64,000 nucleotides of DNA from Cupriavidus necator N-1 (GCF_000219215.1 NC_015724.1:186001-250000); one strand, 5' to 3'. Shown: positions 34,194-43,838, counted from the first letter of the stretch. Notes: generated by a model not told the origin, from the sequence alone. Made by a program: numbers and translations.

Positions 34194-35567
34194 ATGAAGA
34201 GTTCAAACATGTATTTGCGTGCGGCGCTGTGCGGCATGCTTGCCGTCTCGCAGCTGGCTGGCGCGGCGGTGCCGCCGGAAGAAGCCGCGAAGCTCAAGAC
34301 CACCCTGACGCCGTTCGGGGCCGAACGGGCCGGCAACAAGGACGGCACCATCCCGGCCTGGACTGGCGGCTATGCCGAGGTGCCACCGGGCTACAAGAGC
34401 GGCGCGCCACGACCGGACCCGTTCAGCGCCGAGAAGGCCTTGTTCTCGATCTCCGCGAAGAACCTCGACAAGTACGCCGACAAACTGTCGGACGGCGTGA
34501 AGGCGCTGCTGAAGAAGTACCCGGACAGCTACCGGCTTGATGTCTATCCCACGCACCGCACCGCGGCGGCACCGCAATGGGTCTACGACAACACGTACAG
34601 GAATGCGACGCGTGCTACCACCACCGGCCGTGGCATCGGCCTGGAGGGCGCCTTCGGCGGCATTCCGTTTCCCATTCCCAAAGACGGCTTCGAGGCCATG
34701 TGGAACCACAAGCTACGCTGGATGGGGGAAACCACTGCGTTCACCGGCGCCAACTATCTTGGCACGGCGGACGGCAAGAGCGTTCTCGCGGCCAGGGTCG
34801 TCAACAAAACGCAGAACCCGTATTACGACAAAAGCGGTTCGCTTGAAGGCTTCAAGGGCGCCAACCAGCTGCTGCGCATCTTCATGACGGACCCGCCGTT
34901 CAAGTCCGGCGAGCAGTACCTGATCGTCGATTCCATCAACAAGCCGCGCCAGGCGTGGCAGTACCTGACCGGCCAACGGCGGGTGCGCAAGGCGCCAACC
35001 ATTGGCTATGACACGCCGGATGACGTCAATTCGGGGCAGAGCTATTACGACGAGGCCTTTGTCTTCTATGGCGATCTTGACCGCTATGACTGGAAGCTGG
35101 TCGGCAAGCGGGAAATCTACGTTCCCTATAACAACAACAAGTACTACCAGAAGACGCCGATTGGCCAGCGCCTGATGGCGCATCACGTCAATCCGGACCT
35201 GGTGCGGTGGGAGCTGCATCGGGTCTGGGTGGTCGAAGCCAGCCTGGCGCAAGGACAGCGGCATGTGGTCCACAAGCGCCGCTTCTATCTGGACGAGGAC
35301 ACGTGGGCCGCGCTCATGGGTGAAGGCTGGGATGCGGAGGGCCAGTTGTGGCGCGTCCAGATCCAGTTGCCGCTGATCGTCCCCGAAGGGCCATTCATCT
35401 ACACCGGCGGCCAGATCTCGGTTTTCAATCTGCTGGCCGGAAGCTGGGTGAGCATGGGCGACACGGACTGGGAGAATGCCTCGACCTCGTCCTATCTCAA
35501 GCTGCTCGACCGGCTGCCCGCGACCTACTTCACGCCGGAGGCCGTGGCCGGCGAAGGGGTGCGCTGA
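34194..35567 (+). CDS. DUF1329-family periplasmic/outer-membrane lipoprotein-like protein
   Basis: A 457-residue protein with a signal peptide (MKSSNMYLRAALCGMLAVSQ, cleavage near AGAA). The DUF1329 body contains LTPFGAERAGNKDGTIPAWT at about 40-59, NKPRQAWQYLTGQRRVRKAP and DSINK. The family has a LolB/VioE-like barrel fold that may bind lipid-like ligands. It begins 20 bp after the DUF1302 gene, so the two are probably translated from one message and act together. Confidence 0.9.
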   Translation: MKSSNMYLRAALCGMLAVSQLAGAAVPPEEAAKLKTTLTPFGAERAGNKDGTIPAWTGGYAEVPPGYKSGAPRPDPFSAEKALFSISAKNLDKYADKLSDGVKALLKKYPDSYRLDVYPTHRTAAAPQWVYDNTYRNATRATTTGRGIGLEGAFGGIPFPIPKDGFEAMWNHKLRWMGETTAFTGANYLGTADGKSVLAARVVNKTQNPYYDKSGSLEGFKGANQLLRIFMTDPPFKSGEQYLIVDSINKPRQAWQYLTGQRRVRKAPTIGYDTPDDVNSGQSYYDEAFVFYGDLDRYDWKLVGKREIYVPYNNNKYYQKTPIGQRLMAHHVNPDLVRWELHRVWVVEASLAQGQRHVVHKRRFYLDEDTWAALMGEGWDAEGQLWRVQIQLPLIVPEGPFIYTGGQISVFNLLAGSWVSMGDTDWENASTSSYLKLLDRLPATYFTPEAVAGEGVR

Positions 35568-35587
35568 GCCTGCAGCCTGACGACAAT

Positions 35588-35609
35588 GCGCCGGCACAAC
35601 CGCCGGCGC
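35588..35609. terminator. Intercistronic hairpin after DUF1329 gene
   Basis: GCGCCGGC and GCCGGCGC form a perfect 8-bp stem around a 6-base loop. No T-tract follows, so partial attenuation or RNA stabilisation is more likely than full termination. Confidence 0.45.
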
Positions 35610-35644
35610 GATCGGGGCGCAATGCCCGGGAGAGATGAGCGAGT

Positions 35645-36766
35645 ATGCGAACAAGAAGTTTGGCCCTGTGCATTGCCGCCGTGGCATGCACGGTTGGCAT
35701 GGGGCTGTCCGGCGCGACCGCCCCGGCGCGCGCGGGTGGACCAGCGGATGTGCTGGAGCGCCAGGCGTTGCGCAGCGTGCTGGCGCCTGCCAGCCTGATG
35801 CTGGCGGTGACGCGGGCAGGGGAACGGCTCGTCGCCGCGGGCGAGCGCGGCATTGTGCTGCTGTCGGACGACAATGGCCGGTCCTGGCGCCAAGCCGGCG
35901 TGCCGGTCAGTGTCACGCTGACGAGTGTCTTCTTTGCCTCGCGCACGCAAGGCTGGGCGGTGGGGCACGGCGGCGTGATCCTGCATTCCGACGATGGCGG
36001 CGAGACCTGGAGCAAGCAACTGGACGGCGTGCGCGCCGCGCAGCTGGTTCTGGCGGCAGCGCAGGCCGCCGTGGCCGATACCGGCGCGACCACTGGCGAT
36101 CGCTCCACCCGTCGCCTGCGCGACGCCGAGCGCCTGGTTGCCGACGGCCCGGACAAGCCGCTGCTCGACGTCTATTTCGCCAATGAGCGCGAAGGCCTGG
36201 TAGTTGGCGCCTACGGCCTGGCGTTTTCGACCGAGGACGCCGGAAAGCATTGGCAGCCCGCGGACGACAGACTGGTAAATCCGGAGGGCCGACATCTCTA
36301 TCGGATTCGCGCAGTCGGCAGTGACCTCTATCTCGCCGGGGAGCAGGGCGCGCTATATCGCTCCCGCGACGGTGGCAGGCACTTCACCGGAATCAAGACG
36401 AACTATCCGGGAAGCTACTTCGGCATGGTGACCGGGCCGCGGGACGATCTCCTGATCTTCGGCATGCGCGGCAACCTCTACCGTACCCAAGACGCCGGAC
36501 TGAACTGGCGACAGATTGACAGTGGCCGCACCGCGGCCCTGACGGACGGCATCCGGGCCAGCGACGGCGCCATCCTGATCGTCGATGGCGACGGCGGGCT
36601 GATGCGCAGCATCGACGATGGCAAAACCTTCCGGAACATCCCCACAGGGATTGCCGGGCCCATCAACAGCATTGCCCAGGCAGCCGATGGCAGCCTGATC
36701 CTGGCAGGCCTGCGCGGCGTCGCGCGGCTGCCGCTGGACAAGATCCGCACAGGAGTCGAACCATGA
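35645..36766 (+). CDS. YCF48/BNR-repeat protein (photosystem II stability factor-like)
   Basis: A 373-residue exported beta-propeller protein. A signal peptide (about 1-30, ending near PARA) precedes repeated WxxG and SxDxGxxW motifs: VLLSDDNGRSWRQAG, VILHSDDGGETWSKQ, LAFSTEDAGKHWQPAD and LYRTQDAGLNWRQID. Such propellers are found beside RND transporters of this type and may be periplasmic assembly partners. Its stop overlaps the RND start (ATGA), so the two are coupled. Confidence 0.88.
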   Translation: MRTRSLALCIAAVACTVGMGLSGATAPARAGGPADVLERQALRSVLAPASLMLAVTRAGERLVAAGERGIVLLSDDNGRSWRQAGVPVSVTLTSVFFASRTQGWAVGHGGVILHSDDGGETWSKQLDGVRAAQLVLAAAQAAVADTGATTGDRSTRRLRDAERLVADGPDKPLLDVYFANEREGLVVGAYGLAFSTEDAGKHWQPADDRLVNPEGRHLYRIRAVGSDLYLAGEQGALYRSRDGGRHFTGIKTNYPGSYFGMVTGPRDDLLIFGMRGNLYRTQDAGLNWRQIDSGRTAALTDGIRASDGAILIVDGDGGLMRSIDDGKTFRNIPTGIAGPINSIAQAADGSLILAGLRGVARLPLDKIRTGVEP

Positions 36767-39249
36767 AGCGCGTGGACACATCGTCCGGGCAAGGGAGGCC
36801 GGATGTTTCCGGTCTGGACGCCAGTTCGGGTTCGCTGCTCGAGCGGCTACTCTTCAATCATCGCCGGGTAGTGGTCGCGCTGTGCGTGCTGGCCACGCTG
36901 CTCCTGGGCTATCGTGCGACCGGGCTCCAGCTGAACGCAGCGTTCGAGAAGATGATTCCGACCAGCCACCCGTTCATTGCCGCCTATCTCGAGAACAGGC
37001 AGGAGCTGTCGGGGCTTGGGAATACGCTGCGGATTGCCGTCGAAAACACCAAGGGGGACATTTTCGATGCGTCCTATCTCGAGACCCTGCGCCGGATCAA
37101 CGATGAGGTGTTCCTGTTGCCGGGCGTCGACCGCTCCTATGTCAAATCCCTGTGGACGCCATCGACCCGATGGCTCGGCGTCACGGAAGAGGGCCTGGAG
37201 GGTGGCCCGGTCATCCCGAATACATACGATGGCTCGGCGGCGAGCCTGACGGAACTGCGCGCCAACATCGAGCGGTCAGGGCAGGTCGGCCAGCTTGTGG
37301 CAGCGAATCTGCGTTCCAGTGTCATCGTGGTGCCGCTGCTGGATGTCGACGCGCACGGGCAGCGGCTCGACTATCACGAGTTCTCCGGCAAGCTGGAACG
37401 GCTGCGGCACAAATATGAGAACGGGTCGATCCGCCTGCATATTACGGGATTCGCGAAGGTCGTGGGCGACCTGATTGAAGGACTGAAGCATGTCGTGCTG
37501 TTCTTCGGTTTGGCTATCGCCGTCTGTGCCGGCGTTCTGTACTGGCATACGCGCTGCATGCGCAGCACGGTGCTGGTGGTGTTCTGCTCGCTGCTGTCGG
37601 TGGTATGGCTGCTCGGGTTGCTGTCCCTGCTTGGCTACGAGCTCGATCCCTATTCGATCCTCGCGCCATTCCTCGTCTTTGCGATCGGCATGAGCCATGG
37701 CGCGCAGAAGATGAACGGGATCATGCAAGACATCGGGCGGGGCCTGCACCGCCTTACCGCTGCGCGGCTGACGTATCGCCGGCTGTTTGTCGCGGGACTG
37801 ACGGCACTGCTCGCGGATGCGGTCGGCTTCGCGGTGCTGATGGTGATCCGGATCCAGGTCATTCATGACCTTGCGGTCGCGGCCAGCCTGGGTGTGGCCG
37901 TGCTGATCTTTACCAACCTGGTCTTGCTGCCCATCCTGCTGTCTTATGTGGGCGTCAACCCGGAGGCGGCGCTGCGCAGCCTGCGGGGAGACAGCGCAAG
38001 CGCCGGGAGTGCGGACGCCGGCGCAGTGGTGGCACCGCGCAAGCATGCGTTCTGGGCATTCCTCGACCGCTTCACGCAGCGCAAGTGGGCTGCACTGGCA
38101 CTGGGAATTGCCATGGCACTGGGCGCCGCCAGCTTCATCGTGCGGCTTGACCTGAAGGTTGGCGACCTGGAACCGGGTGCGCCAGAACTGCGCCGGGACG
38201 CCCGCTACAACCGGGACACCGCGTTCATGGTCGCAAACTACGCCGCGAGCAGCGACACCTATGTGGTGATGGTAAGAACGCCGCAATTCCAGTGTTCCCG
38301 CTTCAGCACCCTTTCACTGGTCGACGACCTGGAATGGAAGCTGCGGCAACTGCCCGGAGTTGATGGCACGAGCTCCTTCGCCAGCCTGGCCAAGACCGCA
38401 GCCGTGGGCATGAACGAAGGCAGCTTCAAGTGGCACGACGTACCGCGCACGCAGGACATGCTGAACGCCATCACCACACGCGCGCCGCGCGAAATGTTCA
38501 ACCAGAACTGCGACCTGCTGACGATCTACGTCTACCTCAGGGACCACAAGTCGGACACGCTGGATGCCGTGGTGAAGGTGGTGGACCAGTTTGGCCAGAC
38601 CAACAATACGGCGGACCTGAAGTTCCTTTCCGCCGCCGGCAACGCAGGCATCGAGGCCGCTACCAATATCGTGGTCAGGCAGGCCAATGGCCAGATGCTC
38701 CTGCTGGTTTACGCGGCCGTGATCCTGCTCGCCTTCGTGACCTTCCGCTCCTGGCGGGCGGTGCTGTGCGCCGTGATTCCGCTGATGCTGACGACCATCC
38801 TGACTGAGGCGCTGATGGTCAAGCTGGGCATCGGCGTCAAGGTGGCCACGCTGCCCGTGATCGCGCTGGGGGTGGGCATCGGCGTCGACTATGCGCTGTA
38901 CGTGCTCGCCGTGACGCTGGCGGAACTGCGCCAGGGCAACAGCCTGTCAGCGTCCTACTACCGCGCGCTTCTCTTTACCGGGAAGGTTGTCGTGCTGACC
39001 GGCGTCACGCTTGCCATCGCGGTTGCCACCTGGATGCTCTCGCCCATCAAGTTCCAGGCGGACATGGGAATCCTGCTTGCGTTCATGTTCATCTGGAACA
39101 TGCTCGGGGCGCTCATCCTGCTGCCGGCGCTGGCGTGCTTCCTCTTTCCTCATGCCTCGTCCGAGGCCCGCGTGCCGGCTGGCGCAACGGCTTCCAGCTC
39201 ATCCGGCCGATTCCGGATGGGGAGGGGCGGCCCTATGGACATGAATTGA
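36763..39249 (+). CDS. RND/MMPL-family transporter
   Basis: An 828-residue RND-superfamily transporter of the two-repeat MmpL/HpnN-like type. One membrane segment sits near residues 35-53 (VVVALCVLATLLLGYRATGL), then a periplasmic domain, a five-helix block at about 240-400 (with SHGAQKMNGIMQDIG between helices), a second periplasmic domain, and a final block at about 640-800 containing GVGIGVDYALYVLAV. With the DUF1302, DUF1329 and YCF48 proteins it probably forms an envelope-spanning system for a hydrophobic or aromatic compound. Direction of transport is not clear from sequence. Confidence 0.88.
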   Translation: MKRVDTSSGQGRPDVSGLDASSGSLLERLLFNHRRVVVALCVLATLLLGYRATGLQLNAAFEKMIPTSHPFIAAYLENRQELSGLGNTLRIAVENTKGDIFDASYLETLRRINDEVFLLPGVDRSYVKSLWTPSTRWLGVTEEGLEGGPVIPNTYDGSAASLTELRANIERSGQVGQLVAANLRSSVIVVPLLDVDAHGQRLDYHEFSGKLERLRHKYENGSIRLHITGFAKVVGDLIEGLKHVVLFFGLAIAVCAGVLYWHTRCMRSTVLVVFCSLLSVVWLLGLLSLLGYELDPYSILAPFLVFAIGMSHGAQKMNGIMQDIGRGLHRLTAARLTYRRLFVAGLTALLADAVGFAVLMVIRIQVIHDLAVAASLGVAVLIFTNLVLLPILLSYVGVNPEAALRSLRGDSASAGSADAGAVVAPRKHAFWAFLDRFTQRKWAALALGIAMALGAASFIVRLDLKVGDLEPGAPELRRDARYNRDTAFMVANYAASSDTYVVMVRTPQFQCSRFSTLSLVDDLEWKLRQLPGVDGTSSFASLAKTAAVGMNEGSFKWHDVPRTQDMLNAITTRAPREMFNQNCDLLTIYVYLRDHKSDTLDAVVKVVDQFGQTNNTADLKFLSAAGNAGIEAATNIVVRQANGQMLLLVYAAVILLAFVTFRSWRAVLCAVIPLMLTTILTEALMVKLGIGVKVATLPVIALGVGIGVDYALYVLAVTLAELRQGNSLSASYYRALLFTGKVVVLTGVTLAIAVATWMLSPIKFQADMGILLAFMFIWNMLGALILLPALACFLFPHASSEARVPAGATASSSSGRFRMGRGGPMDMN

Positions 39250-39271
39250 CACAATACGAGAGAAACTGGAT

Positions 39272-40276
39272 ATGGATCAGGATTGGATGAAGCCGGGTCA
39301 AGCGGGGGAACCCGAGGCGCTGGCGCAGCGGACCGAAGCGCTGCACTTGTTGCCGGGGTGGTTCCGGCGGCCAACGCCGCTGCTGTGGCGGGAAATGCGG
39401 TCGCACTGCGTGCCGGCTCATTGGCGGTACCAGGAAGTCCGCGAATGCCTGCGCCAGGCGGCGCACGAAGTGTCCACGGAGGAAGCGGAGCGGCGCAACC
39501 TAATCCTGCGCAATCCGATTCCGGACAACGATCACTCCACCTTGCGCACGCTGATCTGCGCCTACCAGACCATGTTGCCCGGTGAAAGGGCGAAGTCGCA
39601 CCGGCATTCTCCGCATGCCATGCGGGTCATCCTGGAGTCGCGGGGCGCCTATTCGATCGTCGACGGGCACAAGCACCCCATGGAGAGCGGCGATATCGTG
39701 CTGACGCCGGGCGGTAGCTGGCATGGCCATGGCCATGAGGGCAGCGAGCAGGCGTTCTGGCTGGACGGCCTGGACGTGCCGCTTACCCATCTGCTGGAGC
39801 CGATGTTCTATGAGCCCCATCCCGATCAATGGGAGCGGGTCGCGCAGGAAACCACGCATTCGCCGATGCGGTTCGCGTGGACCGACACCATGGCCGCGCT
39901 GGATCGGGCAGAGCCCGATCCCACCGGCCATTTCGGTACCACGATCACGTTGCCCACACCGATGATGCCGACGGTCACGCTCAAGGTATGCCGGTGGCCG
40001 GCGAACTGGGCGAACCGGCCATACCGCCATACCGCGAATACCGTCTACGTGGTGATGCGCGGCAGCGGACGTTCCGAGGTGGGCGAACTGGAGGTCGACT
40101 GGAGTTTTGGTGATACCTTCGTCGCGCCCGCGTGGAGCCGGGTTTCGCATCATGCGACCGATGACAGCGTGATCTGCACGATCAGCGACGAGCAGCTGAT
40201 GCACTGGGCCAGGTACTACCGCGTCGAGGACCTGGGCCGCGGCGAGATGCCGTTGCCGCTTCAAGCCAATCCCTAA
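39272..40276 (+). CDS. Gentisate 1,2-dioxygenase-like bicupin ring-cleavage dioxygenase
   Basis: A 334-residue bicupin of the gentisate/salicylate/1-hydroxy-2-naphthoate dioxygenase family. The N-terminal cupin keeps the iron ligands: HRHSPHAMRVILE (His110 and His112) and TPGGSWHGHGH (His151). The second cupin (about 245-315) contains YVVMRGSGRSEV and VAPAWSRVSHHA. The family opens rings between a carboxyl and an adjacent hydroxyl, giving an acylpyruvate such as maleylpyruvate. An FAH-family gene follows 24 bp later, as expected for the next step. The true substrate could be gentisate or another hydroxylated acid. Confidence 0.88.
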   Translation: MDQDWMKPGQAGEPEALAQRTEALHLLPGWFRRPTPLLWREMRSHCVPAHWRYQEVRECLRQAAHEVSTEEAERRNLILRNPIPDNDHSTLRTLICAYQTMLPGERAKSHRHSPHAMRVILESRGAYSIVDGHKHPMESGDIVLTPGGSWHGHGHEGSEQAFWLDGLDVPLTHLLEPMFYEPHPDQWERVAQETTHSPMRFAWTDTMAALDRAEPDPTGHFGTTITLPTPMMPTVTLKVCRWPANWANRPYRHTANTVYVVMRGSGRSEVGELEVDWSFGDTFVAPAWSRVSHHATDDSVICTISDEQLMHWARYYRVEDLGRGEMPLPLQANP

Positions 40277-40300
40277 ACCAATTTCAAGGAGATAAGTACC

Positions 40301-41161
40301 ATGTATCTTTGCCGCTTTGACGATGACCGCCTTGGCGTGGTGGAAGCAGACACCGTCTTCGACGTGACGCCTGCACTGGAAGTGCTGCCGACGCATCGCT
40401 ATCCGCTACCCCGCGTGGATCCGCTGATCGCCAATCTGGCGGCTGTCCGCGAGCGCATCGCCGGCTTGCGGGACGGCGCACCGCGCTTGCGGCTCGCCGA
40501 TGTCGAACTGCTTTGTCCTGTCGCCAACCCGGGCAAGATCATCGCCGCGCCGGTGAACTATGTCGATCATCTGCATGAAGGCCTGAGCCAGCCTGAAATC
40601 CATCATGGCAACAAGATTAACGAGATCAGCCAGGCGGGGCTGTTCCTCAAGGCAACCAGTTCGCTGGTGGGGCCTTCGCACGGCGTCTTCATCCAGCACC
40701 CCGAACGACGGAATGACCATGAAATCGAACTGGTTGCAGTGATCGGCAAGAGCGGGCGGAATATCCCGCAGGCCGATGCGCTCTCGTATGTTGCAGGCTA
40801 TTGCGTCGGCCTCGACATGACGGTGCGGGGGCCGGAAGAAAGAAGCATGCGCAAGTCGATCGACAGCTACTCGGTGGTGGGGCCATGGCTTGCCACGGCG
40901 GATGCCGTCGCCGACCCTTCGAACCTGACCCTGTCGGTCACGGTCAATGGCGAGCACCGGCAGCGCGAAAACACCAGCAACCTGATCATGGGCATTGCGC
41001 AACTGATTGCGTTCGCGTCGTCCTTCTACACCTTGTATCCCGGCGACATCCTGTTCACGGGAACGCCTGCGGGCGTCGGACCGGTGAAGTCCGGCGACCG
41101 GTTGACCGCGAGCGTCGAAGGCGTGGGCCGCATGGAGGTCAAGGTAGGCCTGGCGCGGTAG
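40301..41161 (+). CDS. FAH-family hydrolase, probable fumarylpyruvate/acylpyruvate hydrolase
   Basis: A 286-residue FAH-family enzyme. VANPGKIIAAPVNYVDHL opens the catalytic domain. The acidic metal ligands lie in DHEIELVAVIGKSGR, followed by YCVGLDMTVRGPEERS with the lysine/serine loop MRKSIDSYSVVGPWL, and YPGDILFTGTPAGVGPVKSG. It follows the gentisate-type dioxygenase directly and would hydrolyse its ring-opened product, possibly without prior isomerisation as no maleylpyruvate isomerase gene is adjacent. A terminator hairpin comes right after. Confidence 0.9.
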   Translation: MYLCRFDDDRLGVVEADTVFDVTPALEVLPTHRYPLPRVDPLIANLAAVRERIAGLRDGAPRLRLADVELLCPVANPGKIIAAPVNYVDHLHEGLSQPEIHHGNKINEISQAGLFLKATSSLVGPSHGVFIQHPERRNDHEIELVAVIGKSGRNIPQADALSYVAGYCVGLDMTVRGPEERSMRKSIDSYSVVGPWLATADAVADPSNLTLSVTVNGEHRQRENTSNLIMGIAQLIAFASSFYTLYPGDILFTGTPAGVGPVKSGDRLTASVEGVGRMEVKVGLAR

Positions 41162-41172
41162 TAGATGGGCAG

Positions 41173-41197
41173 AGCCGCCGGCACACCGGCGGCTTTG
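41173..41197 (+). terminator. Rho-independent-like terminator of the catabolic run
   Basis: AGCCGCCGG, loop CACA, CCGGCGGCT form a perfect 9-bp stem followed by TT, starting 12 bases after the FAH stop. It marks the end of the 27-41 kb plus-strand run. Confidence 0.7.
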
Positions 41198-41282
41198 CCA
41201 CATAGAGGGAAGGGAGGAAGCAAAACCCCGACGGCTTGTGCAGTGGGGTCGACATGTCGCCAATGCTCCGGGTACTGTTCCG

Positions 41283-41330
41283 GCCGGCCAGGAAGCCCGG
41301 CGCCGACAATCGGCGGGATTCCTGGCCGGC
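41283..41330 (-). terminator. Large hairpin, probable original terminator of the porin gene
   Basis: GCCGGCCAGGAA pairs perfectly with TTCCTGGCCGGC (12 bp), with a second stem CGCCGA/TCGGCG nested in the loop. It lies just outside the 3' end of the intron nest. If 41350-47750 is removed it would stand about 20 bases after the porin stop codon. Confidence 0.55.
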
Positions 41331-41391
41331 TAGCTGCGCTGGCGTGCTGATCGCGGTAGGAATGCCCATTACTGAGCACCCCCGCACATAC

Positions 41392-42791
41392 ATGGACGCC
41401 CCCCGGTTTGCCAAGTTTTCAATCCGTGATGGCTCGAAGGTAGAGATTGCACTCATACATCCGGCCTTTCGGTGCGGCGCTGCCGCTGTCCCTGATGGAA
41501 TCCGCTGGCCTAGCTCTCAGTAGATCCGTGTGCTCGCGGCACGCTGTGCGGGTCAGATTCTCTAGGCCACGGTCTTACCAGTTTCGCCATCAATTCATGA
41601 TCACCTGAGCAATCGATAGGAGGAATGCACTACGGGGGTTACATTGCCTATGCTAGGCCGCTCCGACTACGCGACGGCTATTGCTGTCGCGTAGTCGGAG
41701 CGGAACTCGCGATCACCGGACAGCAAGGCCCAGATGATTCTGGCATTCTTGTTGGCCAGTGCAACGGCTGCCACATTAGCGTTACGCCGCTTTAGTAGTC
41801 GGGTCAACCAGTTGTCAACAGCCTGCTTCTTTCGCTCGGTCGCATAGATTACCGAGCATGCTCCCTGGATCAGTAGCGTCCGAAGATATGAATCTCCTCG
41901 CTTGCTCATCCCCAACAGCACCGTCTTGCCGCCACTAGAGTTTTGCTTGGGTACAAGTCCGAGCCACGCACTTACCTGTCGACCGTTTTTGAAGCTTTTC
42001 GCGTCACCCATTGAAGCCACCATCGCACTGGCCGTGATCGGACCTATGCCCGGCATACGGGCCAGCTTGCGGCTGTCATCACACATGCGATGCCAGACTA
42101 CAATTTGATTCTCGAGATCATGGACCTGGCCTTCAAGTGTTCCAGTAGCCGTTCCACAAGCTGGCGGACTGATCCCGGCAATTCGTTGGTAGCATCCTCG
42201 ATAAGCTCTGGGACTCGGTTTGCTATATGAGCAATGCCCTGCGGGACTATAAGTCCGAATTCGCCCAATATCCCACGGATTTGATTAGCTTGGGCTGTCC
42301 GTGCTTTCACAAAACCTTGCCGGACGCGGTGGAGCGAAAGCACAGCTTGTTGCTCGATGCTCTTGATCGGCACGAAACGCATGTTTGGCCGCCCAACCGC
42401 TTCGCAGATGGCCTCAGCGTCAGCCGTATCGTTCTTGTTCGTTTTCACATACGGTTTGACAAACTGCGGTGCCATCAGCCTCACATCATGCCCTAAGCTC
42501 CGCAGCTTGCGAGCCCAAAAGTGTGAGCTTGAGCATGCTTCCATACCGACCAGACATGGTGGCACGTTGGCAAAGAATGCTGCGACCTGGTCACGTTTGA
42601 GTTGCTTTCTCAACACGGTCTTGCCATGCACATTCACGCCGTGCAACTGAAAGACCGTTTTTGCCAAGTCGATCCCAATTGTCGTGATCATCATGTCTAA
42701 GCTCCTCGTTGTTCCGGGTGGGTGTGCTCAGCAGCCACGTATCCACTATGGCATCTTTGACGCGGCTGGTTTGAGGTTGGGGGGCGTCCAT
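41392..42791 (-). mobile_element. IS110-family element with perfect 13-bp terminal inverted repeats
   Basis: ATGGACGCCCCCC at 41392-41404 and GGGGGGCGTCCAT at 42779-42791 are perfect inverted copies enclosing a frameshifted IS110 transposase gene. The element separates group II intron domain V from domain VI. IS110 elements usually lack true terminal repeats; the IS1111 group has subterminal ones, so these ends deserve checking. Confidence 0.6.
41667..42694 (-). pseudogene. IS110-family transposase, frameshifted
   Basis: The N-terminal part (42694 to about 42100) has the DEDD/RuvC-like start TIGIDLAKTVFQLHGV, DTADAEAICEAV and the REGI helix region. The C-terminal part (about 42086-41667) has the transposase_20 signature ARMPGIGPITASAMVASMGD, then RQVSAWLGLVPKQNSSGGK with its catalytic serine. 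A single-base frame change near 42098-42125 ends the first frame; the other frame continues EGQVHDLENQIVVWHRM. About 342 residues would result without it. A programmed frameshift is not usual in this family, so inactivation is likely. Confidence 0.85.
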
Positions 42792-42798
42792 ACCAATA

Positions 42799-42831
42799 GA
42801 TCCCGGCGTGTCCAATTCGGGCACCGGGCTC
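42799..42831 (-). ncRNA. Group II intron domain V (outer intron)
   Basis: On the minus strand GAGCCCGGTGCC, a short loop and GACACGCCGGGATC fold into the short hairpin with internal bulge seen in domain V. It follows the reverse-transcriptase remnant directly, as expected. Confidence 0.6.
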
Positions 42832-42834
42832 CTA

Positions 42835-43760
42835 CCTTGGGTGTTTGACGGCAAAACGCCGGTCGGGCCACGGGTGAAGGATTCGAGGTGGTGGGAGCCA
42901 GGCATCCGCGATCCGCTCGACCCGCGTCCACGTCATGTGATCCTTTTGGCTGCGGCGCCGGAGCGCACGCCGCCAGAGATCAACGACGTGGTAACGGAAC
43001 GCGCCGAGTGCCCGCGAGTCTGTCTCACTAACGCTCAGCTCCCCCTCTTCCAGCACGCCCGCCTTGAGCCACTTGCGCACAAGACGAATGATGCGTTGGT
43101 CGCCGATCCGGTGCTCAATGAACCGGACTAGCCATTCCTGGCTAACCGAGTCGAAAAAGCTCCGAATATCCGCATCCAGAATCCAGTTCACCGGGGTGCT
43201 GGTGATGGCCGTCGCCAGCGCGTCCAGCGCATCGTGCTAGCTGCGCGCGGGCCGGAACCCATACGAGAACCCGAGGAAATCCTCCTCGTAGATCGCGTTC
43301 AGCACATCAACCACCGCGCGTTGAACAATCTTGTCCTCCAACGCGGCAATCCCCAACGGCCGCTGCTTACCGTCCGGCTTCGGTATGTACCGCCGCCGGA
43401 CGGGTAGTGCCCGATACGCTCCGCTCTGTACTTGCGCATGCAGTCGCTCGAGATGTTCTTCCAGTCCTGCTTCGTAGTACCGCCACGTCACGCCGTCCAC
43501 CCCAGGGGCCGCATTGCGCTTGAGCGCAAAGAACGACTCCCTAAGGCGATCGATCGTGACGTGGTGCAGCAGCGCAGTGAACCGCTCCTTCTTCCGCTGC
43601 CTTGCAGCTTGCCGTACCCGTTCCAACCCCTGTGACACGCTTGCCCGGTTCTGCGCCCGGCGCGTGCGTGGTTGATCCGTGTTCCCCTTGGTCCCCGCCC
43701 TTCGCTCCACCCACTCCGCAGCCGGTTTCCCGACGTTGTTCGCAGGCCTCGACGCTGTTG
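42835..43760 (-). pseudogene. Group II intron reverse transcriptase, broken
   Basis: Minus-strand pieces keep an N-terminal RT part (KRNAAPGVDGVTWRYYEAGL, YIPKPDGKQRPLGI, YGFRPARS). An in-frame TAG at 43237-43239 then stands where CAG is expected. The frame resumes with WILDADIRSFFDSV and GDQRIIRLVRKWLKAGV. It next jumps from ELSVSETD straight to RALGAFRYHVVDLWRRALRR, the maturase end, so the central palm with the catalytic YADD is gone. Nonsense mutation plus internal deletion make it inactive. Confidence 0.85.
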
Positions 43761-43804
43761 GGTCGGAGGAGGCGCGCTTGCGCGCTGGCCTCCGTCCGCC
43801 GCCC

Positions 43805-43838
43805 AAACTGCACGTGCGGTTTTCCCGCATGCAGCTTT
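43805..43838 (-). ncRNA. Group II intron domain V (inner intron)
   Basis: The minus strand reads AAAGCTGCATGCGGGAAAAC followed by CGCACGTGCAGTTT, a 34-base hairpin with the GAAA-type tetraloop and bulge of domain V. It begins at the stop codon of ltrA. Confidence 0.6.
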
